This document shows, piece after piece, positions 1 through 6,081 of a stretch of DNA of 8,990 nucleotides. Location: contig JACZXM010000086.1 of NCBI GenBank assembly GCA_022571615.1, positions 1 to 8,990 on the forward strand, given 5' to 3'. Both the position numbers and the translations under genes were made by a program. The notes beneath the pieces are model-generated. The model was not told where the DNA came from, made no database searches, and saw nothing but the letters and a program-made list of their open reading frames with translations. This DNA comes from Acidobacteriota bacterium (GTDB lineage: Bacteria > Acidobacteriota > UBA890 > WLXD01). Numbering within the stretch: the stretch's first letter is position 1; each line of letters starts with the position of its first letter.

Positions 1-1644
1 CGCCAGCGCCAGGATCGTCCAGGTGGGGTTCTTGTTGGCCTGCGATACGAACGGTCCACCGTCGGCGACAAAGAGGTTGCGAACCTCGTGCGCCTGGCAG
101 TTCTCGTTGAGCACCGACGAGCTCGGCGCGTGCCCCATGCGGGTTACCCCGAGCTCGTGGATAATGCGGCCGCCGTTGGCAATGCCGTAGCCTTCGTCCG
201 GGCCCGGTGCGGGTCCCAGGGGGGTACCGCCCATCTCGTGGATCAGCTCCCGGAAGGTCTCCTGCATGTGCCGCACCTGGCGAATCTCGTGGTCGCTCCA
301 TTCGAAGTGGAAGCGGAGCACCGGGATCCCCCACTCATCCACCACGTCGGGGTCAATGTCGCAGTAGGACCGCTGGTTGGGAATCATCTCGCCGCGGCCC
401 GAGAAGCCGACCGTGGCGCCGTAGACGCTCCGGTACAGATCCTTGAGCGACTTGCCGTAGCCTCCACCGCCCGGGTAATGGTGGATTCCGCCCAGCGCGC
501 CGTAGCCCGGCAGCCCGCGGCCACCCCATATCTCGATGTGGTAGCCGCGGGGAAAATCGAGCTCGCGGTTATCGAGCCACCAGGGCATGTACAGATGTGC
601 CCCGCCGGTGCCGTCCTCGTTGTGCGGTAGGCCGTTGGCGAGAGCCGGGACGTAGCCCATCACGTCGGTCCCGGTGCTGTCAGTCAGGTAGCGGCCGACG
701 ACCCCGCTCGAGTTGGCCAGACCGTCGGGGAATAGGCTCGATCTGGAGTTCAACAGCAGGCGCGCCGACTCGCATGCACTTGCCGCCAGCACCACCACCC
801 GGGCGCGAACCTGGATCTCGCGGCGGGAGGCCTTGTCGACGTACGACACACCGCTCGCAAGGCCGCGATCGTCGACCGTCACCTCGCGCGCCATGGCACC
901 GGTGATGATCTTCAACCGACCGCTCTGCAGCGCCGGCGGCAACAGCACCGAGGGGGACGAGAAGTTGGAATGCGTCCCGCAGCCTCGATTGCACTGTCCG
1001 CAGTAGTGGCACGCGAGACGGCCGTTGAGCGGCCGGGTGAGGATCGAGAGCCGCGACGGAATACAGGTGATCGCCAGCCGGTCGCTGGCGCGTTTGACCA
1101 AGTGCTCCCAGCAACGCGGCTCGGGCGCGGGCATGAAGATCCCGTCCGGGTCGTTGGGCAACCCCTCGTGAGTACCGAAGATACCCACGAGACGATCGAC
1201 CCGGTCGTAGTACGGGCGTAGATCCTCGTACGAGATCGGCCAGTCATCGCCGAGGCCGTCGACGCTGCGTGCCCGGAAGTCATCGGGACCGAATCGCAGC
1301 GAGATCCGTCCCCAGTGATTGGTGCGACCGCCGAGCATGCGCACTCGGAACCAGTCGAATTGCTGTCCCTCGGCGACGGTGTAGGGTTCGCCCTCGAGCG
1401 ACCAGCCACCGTTGCCGGCATCGAACTCGCCGAACTGGCGCTCGGGGGTGGCAGCACCACGGCGTGGCGACTGGTACGGCCACTTGAGCATCGTGGTGTC
1501 GTTCTCGGTGTCGAACCACCGCCCCGCCTCGAGCATCAGCACGCTGGCACCGGAGTCGGTGAGAACCTTAGCCGCCATACCACCGCCGGCGCCGGAGCCG
1601 ACCACGCAGACGTCGTAGATCTCGGGCGATCGAATGACCTGCAT
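1..1644 (-). CDS. GMC-family FAD-dependent oxidoreductase with a cysteine cluster (3' end cut off by window edge)
   Basis: Reading the minus strand from ATG at 1644 gives 548 residues that run open off the left edge. A Rossmann FAD-binding motif GSGAGGG lies at residues 16-22, and the substrate-side motif GGRTNHW follows at about 105. The C-terminal GMC signature has H496 (HELGVTRMG), then FVADGG, then N539 in NKNPTWT; this His/Asn pair is the usual catalytic couple. Only a few residues are probably missing. C212, C215, C218 and C222 form a cluster containing CX5CX3C. The same spacing holds a 3Fe-4S cluster in the catalytic subunit of bacterial FAD-dependent glucose dehydrogenase, so electrons probably leave to an external acceptor rather than to oxygen; this is inference. 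There is no signal peptide, and the Tat-carrying small subunit of such complexes is not in the window. A purine-rich GGGGAG sits almost directly against the start codon. The gene follows the patatin gene by 28 bases. The substrate, probably a sugar or alcohol, cannot be named. Confidence 0.93.
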   Translation of the reverse strand, partial: MQVIRSPEIYDVCVVGSGAGGGMAAKVLTDSGASVLMLEAGRWFDTENDTTMLKWPYQSPRRGAATPERQFGEFDAGNGGWSLEGEPYTVAEGQQFDWFRVRMLGGRTNHWGRISLRFGPDDFRARSVDGLGDDWPISYEDLRPYYDRVDRLVGIFGTHEGLPNDPDGIFMPAPEPRCWEHLVKRASDRLAITCIPSRLSILTRPLNGRLACHYCGQCNRGCGTHSNFSSPSVLLPPALQSGRLKIITGAMAREVTVDDRGLASGVSYVDKASRREIQVRARVVVLAASACESARLLLNSRSSLFPDGLANSSGVVGRYLTDSTGTDVMGYVPALANGLPHNEDGTGGAHLYMPWWLDNRELDFPRGYHIEIWGGRGLPGYGALGGIHHYPGGGGYGKSLKDLYRSVYGATVGFSGRGEMIPNQRSYCDIDPDVVDEWGIPVLRFHFEWSDHEIRQVRHMQETFRELIHEMGGTPLGPAPGPDEGYGIANGGRIIHELGVTRMGHAPSSSVLNENCQAHEVRNLFVADGGPFVSQANKNPTWTILALA

Positions 1645-1672
1645 TCTCCCCGCTTTGCTCTTGTCTCCGAGG

Positions 1673-2824
1673 CTACGGTCCGGCCAGGAAGCTCTCGATC
1701 CTATCCCATTGGGCGCGCGCGTCGTTGAAGCCGATCTCCATCAGCCGTTCGGTGTACGGCGGCTCGAACAGCAGGTAGCTCAGGAAGTCGGGCGTCGTCG
1801 TGCCCGTGGCGCCGAGACCGCGGGCCAGGATGCGCAGCGCGCGAGGCAGCGTGTGCACCAGTCCGGCCGAGAGCTTGCCGAGGTCCTCGGAGGGGCGCAG
1901 CAACAGGATTTGCACCGGGCGCAGCCCTTCCGGGTGCTTGGTCCCGGGGGGCAACAGCGACAGCGTCCGATTGATCCGAACCAGCCGCTCGGCATCGTTT
2001 TCGAGCGCGTCCAAGAAAACCCCGTGCATCATCATGCCCAGGATCTGTGCCGGCGGAGGATAGCCGCTCACCTGCGGCACGGCTCGCTCCGCTTCGCTGA
2101 GCCCGTAGCGCACCGAGATCGCGACAATGCGATCGGCGCCCAGGTGCACGGCGGGCGCCAGCGGAGCTGCGTGACGGATGCTGCCGTCGCCGAAGTACTC
2201 CTCGCCCACCTGGATCGCCGGAAACACCATCGGCAGCGCCGCCGAGGCCATGACGTGCTCGACACCGATGCAGGCGCGTACCGACATCCGGTGGGCGCGT
2301 TCCCAGTCACTGATCTCACGATCCCCGTGCACGAAGGTCACCGTGCAGCCGGTAGCGTAGCCGGTCATCGACAGCGCCAGGGCCCGTAGCCGGCCCGCCC
2401 GGATGTTGTCGTCGATGCCGCTGAAATCGATCAGGTTGGTCAGGTACTCACGCAAGGGCGCGGTGTCGAGCAGGCCGCGTAGCTGGAACGGCATCGCTCC
2501 ACCGCTGAGCAGCTTGCTGCTCCAGCGCAGCAGACTCGATGACAGCGACCCGACGCTCGAGCGGAAGACACGCTCGATACGCAGGTTCAGCCAGGCTTCG
2601 CGCAGCTGCTGCGTCGCGGCCACAAGATCGCCGCGGTGGCTCGCCAGCGTCGCCGCGTTGATGGCACCGGCCGATACCCCGGTGATGATCGGAAAGCAGG
2701 CGTCTCCCCCGGCACGGTCGGCGATCCCGGCAAGCACTCCGGCCTGATACGCCCCGCGAGCCCCGCCGCCGGTGAGGGCCAGTGCGATGCGCTGTTCTCT
2801 GTTTCCGGGCTTTCCGCCTTCCAT
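1673..2824 (-). CDS. Patatin-like phospholipase with DUF3734-like C-terminal region
   Basis: This 383-residue protein is a serine acyl hydrolase expected to cleave phospholipids or other acyl esters. The oxyanion loop GGGARG is at residues 19-24. The nucleophile motif GVSAG holds S51, and the catalytic Asp of the dyad is D213 in GDGS, reached through the family block ASAALPMVFPA at about 193-203. Residues from about 245 to the end (RPSEDLGKL, then FLSYLLF near the C terminus) resemble the DUF3734 tail of soluble bacterial patatins. There is no signal peptide, so a cytoplasmic or peripheral membrane location is likely. The frame is open upstream to 3136, but the start at 2824 is preferred. It is preceded by GAGGA (minus strand, 2833-2837) with 8 bases spacing, the family homology begins just after it, and a longer start would overlap the opposite glycosylase gene. 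It is first in an operon with the GMC oxidoreductase. The substrate is unknown. Confidence 0.92.
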   Translation of the reverse strand: MEGGKPGNREQRIALALTGGGARGAYQAGVLAGIADRAGGDACFPIITGVSAGAINAATLASHRGDLVAATQQLREAWLNLRIERVFRSSVGSLSSSLLRWSSKLLSGGAMPFQLRGLLDTAPLREYLTNLIDFSGIDDNIRAGRLRALALSMTGYATGCTVTFVHGDREISDWERAHRMSVRACIGVEHVMASAALPMVFPAIQVGEEYFGDGSIRHAAPLAPAVHLGADRIVAISVRYGLSEAERAVPQVSGYPPPAQILGMMMHGVFLDALENDAERLVRINRTLSLLPPGTKHPEGLRPVQILLLRPSEDLGKLSAGLVHTLPRALRILARGLGATGTTTPDFLSYLLFEPPYTERLMEIGFNDARAQWDRIESFLAGP

Positions 2825-2863
2825 GGCTGGAATCCTCGCACGCCCGGCATCAAGATCCGAATC
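2825..2863. promoter_or_regulatory. Short divergent gap between patatin and glycosylase genes
   Basis: Only 39 bases separate the two divergent start codons. On the minus strand GAGGA (2833-2837) is a good ribosome-binding site for the patatin gene. On the plus strand there is only a weak purine stretch before the glycosylase ATG. The gap is too small to hold two full promoters, so at least one promoter must lie inside the neighbouring coding sequence. No convincing -35/-10 pair was seen. Confidence 0.35.
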
Positions 2864-3314
2864 ATGCCAGAGCTTCCTGACGTGACGGTCTACGTGGAGT
2901 GTATGCGGCCGCGCATGGTAGGCCGGCAGCTCGAGGGCCTGCGGGTCGCCAGCCCGCATCTGCTGCGAACCTTCGATCCGCCGGCTTTCACCACCCACGG
3001 AAAACAGGTGCTCGGCATCGAGCGTCTCGGCAAGCGCATCGTCGTGAGCCTCGAGGACGAACTGTTCCTCGTCTTCCACTTGATGATCGCCGGAAGGTTC
3101 CGGTGGCGTGATCGCGGTGCGCGGTCGCTTCGGCAAACCGTGCCCGTGCTGCGACGCCCCGGTGCAGCGAATCCTCTACGCCGACCGCGAGACCAACTAC
3201 TGCGCTCGCTGCCAGACCGGCGGTCAGGTTCTTGCCGATCGGGTGCTGTCGCAGCTACTCAAGAAGGACTGGCCGCGCACGATCGAGGAATGGGAACAGA
3301 TCCGCGGAGGGTGA
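2864..3314 (+). pseudogene. Broken Fpg/Nei-family DNA glycosylase: N-terminal domain and zinc finger in different frames, H2TH region deleted
   Basis: Intact relatives are roughly 270-290 residue base-excision-repair glycosylases/AP lyases. From ATG 2864 the frame starts MPELPD and keeps the catalytic Pro2 and Glu3, K57 in RLGKR and the [10 protein letters not shown] strand, to about residue 83 (near 3112-3121). It then loses homology and runs out of frame to 3523. In another frame, from about 3111 to the TGA at 3312-3314, lies the C-terminal end of the same family: [12 protein letters not shown], then a C-X2-C-X16-C-X2-C zinc finger (CPCC...CARC), QTGG and [10 protein letters not shown]. About 120-150 residues between them, including the helix-two-turn-helix DNA-binding region, are absent. 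The two homologies overlap around 3111-3121, as expected for a deletion between short repeats. A GTG at 3108 could in principle start a 68-residue zinc-finger peptide, but without a good ribosome-binding site. Decay or assembly collapse are both possible. The 3' end overlaps the convergent M20-EEP gene by 60 bases. Confidence 0.85.
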
Positions 3315-5984
3315 TGGCAAATGCAGATCGATCCAGACCAAGCGATGGTCGGAGGCCGCCTCGGCAAGCTCGCGGCCGAGCGGATCTTCCTCGGCTGCCG
3401 GCCAGAACACGCCACCATCAAGCACTTCCAGATCGATGCTCGGCAGGACGTAGTCGATCCGTGCTCCGATGCCGCGGAAAGCGGTGGTCGCCCGCGGCTT
3501 GCCGTCGGGTGCGCCCCGGCTGACAGCCACCTCGCCGGTGTCGCGGATGCGCGGGTGTTCCAGCAGCTGTGATATCGCCGTGCGCCCATCGTAGAGCGAC
3601 TCGTCGGCGTCGGGGCGCGCGTTCAGATCGCCCAGGATCACGAACGGATCGCCAGCGTCATAGCCGCCACCGCGCCCGGCATCGTCGACGAGCGTCTCGT
3701 CACCGTCGATATAGTGAACCCAGAGCTTGATCTCGTCGAAATTGCGCCGCCCGTTGTGGTCCTCATCGCGGTCAAACACCGTCGGGGTCGGGTGCGACAG
3801 GAACAGATGCAGGCGCTGCGCTCCCACCTGAACCGGCAGATCCTGGTGCGACTTGCTCGAGAGCCGGAAGATCTCCAGGGCTTGGTCGCTATAGAACCCC
3901 TGTGGGATGTGATTGCCCGGCAGATCGACCCAGCGGAACTTGCGAAAGGTCCGGGCTTGGTCTCCGGCAATCGGATACCGGGACAGAACCGCCATGGAGT
4001 ACTGGCCCGGGTAGACCCCGTAGCCGAAAGCGTCGTCGCCGTGTGAGCGCTCTCCACGGTCCGCCTCGGTCGCCGCGTGGCCGTCGCCGTTGAGATCGAT
4101 GCCCGAGAGAATGCCGGTGTTGTTGGGCGCAGCCCAGGAGTACGGATACTCGATCGGATCGTTGCCGGTGGCCAGGTACAACCGTGCAAACCGCCGGGCG
4201 CTGAAGTCGAGACCTTCCTGGATTGCCCCGTAGTCGTGGTCGATCTCGTTGAGTACCAGGATGTCGGGCCGGACTCGCTGGATGATCGCGGCGGCAGCCC
4301 GCAATTGCGGGTTGGCGCCAACCCCGGTCTCATCTACTTGCTCGATCTTGGCTCGCGACAGCTCCTTGATATTGAACGTCGCAACCCGCAGCACCGAGGG
4401 CGGTTCCTGGCCCGCGACCGGGGCGTTCGGCGCCCGCATCGTCAACAGCGATGCGTACAGATCGATGCCGTACCAGAGGTTGCCAATGCGAAGGTTCTCG
4501 TTGGCGGCGTGCTGGTTGTTGTCGTGGTTGGCGATCGGCAGGATAAGCGCCGGGGCTCCCAGATTCTCGGTAAACAGGTACAACGGCAGCGATCCGCCGA
4601 GCGCCGGCACCATCAGCGCGTCGCCGCCGGCGGCGACCTGAACCGCCTCGATAATGCTCTCTGCGATCGGCAGCCCCATGTCCGTGCGGGCGGCGGGATA
4701 GCCCTCGCCGCGCAAAACCTTGACCAGTATGCGGTGGCGGGCGCGGGTCTCCAGGTCCGGATCCTGGCGCACGATATGAAATCCCTGGTCGCGAATGTGC
4801 GCCTCGACCAGGTCGAGCATCGCCTGCGGATCGTTGCCCTTGACCAGACGCACTCCGAGCGCCGCCTCGGCCCGATCCGGAATCACGTTCCTTGCCTGCG
4901 CGCCGACGCTGCCGGACAGCAGCCCCTTGATCGTCAGCGACGGTAGCAGCAGGCGCTCGGCGAGCGTCGCCCCGCCGCCCTCGGTCCAGGCCAGGCCGAG
5001 CTCAGCAGCAATCTGTGCGTCGTAGGCGGGCAGCCGTGAGAGCGCATCGAGCTCCTGGCGCCCGAGCGGCTCGACGGTATCGTAGAAACCGTCGATCGTG
5101 ACGTTGCCCTGCTCGTCCTTCATGCTCGCTAGCAACGACGCCAGCATCTGGCCCGGAACCGGCGCCCAGTTGCCATAGTGGCCGCTGTGCAAGGGCCTCA
5201 CAGCCCCGTACACGGTCAGGTCGAGCCCGGTAACACCCCGCACGCCGAAAACGATCTGGGGTCGACCCGACTGGTGGATCGGGCCGTCAAAGAAGAGCCA
5301 GACATCGACATCGAGCTTGTCCCGGAAGGTCTCGATGTACTGGCCCAGGTGGGTCGAGCCCATTTCCTCCTCGCCCTCGAACAGGAACTTCACGTTGGAG
5401 GTGAGGGGGATGTCGGCCTGACGGAGCGCATCAAGCGCGCTCAACAGCGCCGGGATCGGTGCCTTGTCGTCGGAGGCCGAGCGGGCATAGATGCGCCAGT
5501 CCGGGTCGACCGACTCGCCGTCGCGCGGCAGCGCGCGCGCCTCCCCGCCCGCCCCCATCACGCCCGTATACAGCACCGGCTCGTAGGGCCCGTGAACCCA
5601 GTCCGGCCCGGCGGGTGGCTGCCCGTCGTAGTGGACGTAGATGCCGATGGTCCGCTGCGCTCCGGGGACGCGGATCTCGCCGTAGATCAGCGGCGGAGTA
5701 TCCGGCAGCCGCAACAGCTCCATGCTGGCGCCGCGCTGTTCGAACTCGGCGGCGATGAACTCCGCGTTGCGGGTGATGTCATCGAGGTTGCCGCCGAAGT
5801 TCGGCATCGACAGCAGGTGGGCAAAGAAGCGCAGGATCTTTGCCTCGTTGGCGGCACGAAACGACCGCGCCGCTTTCAGCGCCGGTGTTTCCGCGGCCGA
5901 TCGCTGCGCCTGGCTCCCGCCAGCCATCGTGAACAAGAGGAGCAAAACTGCCAACCATGTCCTGGCGCCGAAGAATCCACGCAT
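3255..5984 (-). CDS. Exported M20-family metallopeptidase fused to an endonuclease/exonuclease/phosphatase (EEP) domain
   Basis: This protein has 909 residues. A signal peptide (hydrophobic core about 10-20, likely cleavage after SQA at 26) sends it out of the cytoplasm. Residues about 40-516 form a dinuclear-zinc M20 peptidase of the dipeptidase/carboxypeptidase type. Visible residues are H118 and D120 (HYDGQP), D172 (SDDKAP), E206/E207 (EGEEEMGS), D233 (FFDGP), H266 in the dimerisation-domain insert (LHSGHYG), GGSLPLY at 464-470 and H492 (QHAANENL). After a Pro/Ala-rich linker (about 517-530) comes a complete EEP phosphoesterase domain: N538 (ATFNIKEL), E580 (LNEID), H731 (SHPTP), D786/N788 (GDLNA), D844 (IDYVLP) and D879/H880 (SDHRLVW). 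Start 5984 is chosen for GAGGT at 5990-5994 (minus strand) and the signal peptide; the frame is open further upstream to 6197. The two halves are usually separate secreted proteins, so the fusion is odd. The last 20 codons run antisense through the glycosylase zinc-finger end. Substrates are unknown. Confidence 0.9.
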   Translation of the reverse strand: MRGFFGARTWLAVLLLLFTMAGGSQAQRSAAETPALKAARSFRAANEAKILRFFAHLLSMPNFGGNLDDITRNAEFIAAEFEQRGASMELLRLPDTPPLIYGEIRVPGAQRTIGIYVHYDGQPPAGPDWVHGPYEPVLYTGVMGAGGEARALPRDGESVDPDWRIYARSASDDKAPIPALLSALDALRQADIPLTSNVKFLFEGEEEMGSTHLGQYIETFRDKLDVDVWLFFDGPIHQSGRPQIVFGVRGVTGLDLTVYGAVRPLHSGHYGNWAPVPGQMLASLLASMKDEQGNVTIDGFYDTVEPLGRQELDALSRLPAYDAQIAAELGLAWTEGGGATLAERLLLPSLTIKGLLSGSVGAQARNVIPDRAEAALGVRLVKGNDPQAMLDLVEAHIRDQGFHIVRQDPDLETRARHRILVKVLRGEGYPAARTDMGLPIAESIIEAVQVAAGGDALMVPALGGSLPLYLFTENLGAPALILPIANHDNNQHAANENLRIGNLWYGIDLYASLLTMRAPNAPVAGQEPPSVLRVATFNIKELSRAKIEQVDETGVGANPQLRAAAAIIQRVRPDILVLNEIDHDYGAIQEGLDFSARRFARLYLATGNDPIEYPYSWAAPNNTGILSGIDLNGDGHAATEADRGERSHGDDAFGYGVYPGQYSMAVLSRYPIAGDQARTFRKFRWVDLPGNHIPQGFYSDQALEIFRLSSKSHQDLPVQVGAQRLHLFLSHPTPTVFDRDEDHNGRRNFDEIKLWVHYIDGDETLVDDAGRGGGYDAGDPFVILGDLNARPDADESLYDGRTAISQLLEHPRIRDTGEVAVSRGAPDGKPRATTAFRGIGARIDYVLPSIDLEVLDGGVFWPAAEEDPLGRELAEAASDHRLVWIDLHLPSPSADLFPFLDRARPVLLE
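3315..4394 (-). other. EEP nuclease/phosphatase domain of the fused protein
   Basis: This marks the C-terminal enzyme unit (residues about 531-890) of the fusion. All core EEP motifs are present in order, so it should be a metal-dependent phosphoesterase acting on nucleic acid, a nucleotide or another phosphoester. It belongs to the secreted family marked by VRVASFNIKEL-like and NGRRNxDEIKLW-like segments, whose members normally carry their own signal peptide and stand alone at about 400 residues. Here the signal peptide is absent and export would rely on the peptidase half. Two Asp/Asn/Gly loops resemble calcium-binding EF-hand loops (3732-3767 and 4062-4097). Confidence 0.85.
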
Positions 5985-6081
5985 CGGGTACCTCGTTGTC
6001 GTCTGAAAGCTCGATCGACATCGACCGCCGCACGCTATTCTAGTGTCCAAGTCGGTGTGTTTCCGGCAGCCAGGAGGCCCC
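5985..6081. promoter_or_regulatory. Divergent intergenic region with a candidate shared promoter box
   Basis: These 97 bases lie between two divergent start codons and must contain or overlap the promoters of both genes. An AT-rich island, CTATTCTAG at 6035-6043, stands out in GC-rich DNA. On the plus strand TATTCT (6036-6041) could be a -10 box, with TCGACA (6015-6020) as a poor -35 at 15 bases, shorter than ideal. On the minus strand the same island reads TAGAAT (6042-6037), also a possible -10, but no good -35 was found for it. A palindrome TCGATCGA is at 6011-6018. All of this is inference from weak matches. Confidence 0.35.
6072..6077 (+). promoter_or_regulatory. Strong Shine-Dalgarno site AGGAGG
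   Basis: A perfect AGGAGG ends 4 bases before the ATG at 6082. It fixes the start of the DUF5107/TPR gene against other in-frame ATG codons further downstream and suggests efficient translation. Confidence 0.75.

Noticed and set aside
1634..2389. Plus-strand frame of 251 codons opposite the patatin gene
   Set aside because: It is a shadow of the patatin frame: composition is Gln/Arg/His-rich and no family is recognisable.
2825..3136. 104-codon N-terminal extension of the patatin frame
   Set aside because: It runs antisense through the conserved glycosylase N terminus, shows no domain or signal peptide, and the start at 2824 has a proper ribosome-binding site.
4077..4946. Plus-strand frame of 289 codons opposite the M20-EEP gene
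   Set aside because: It is antisense to both conserved enzyme domains and has no motif or homology.
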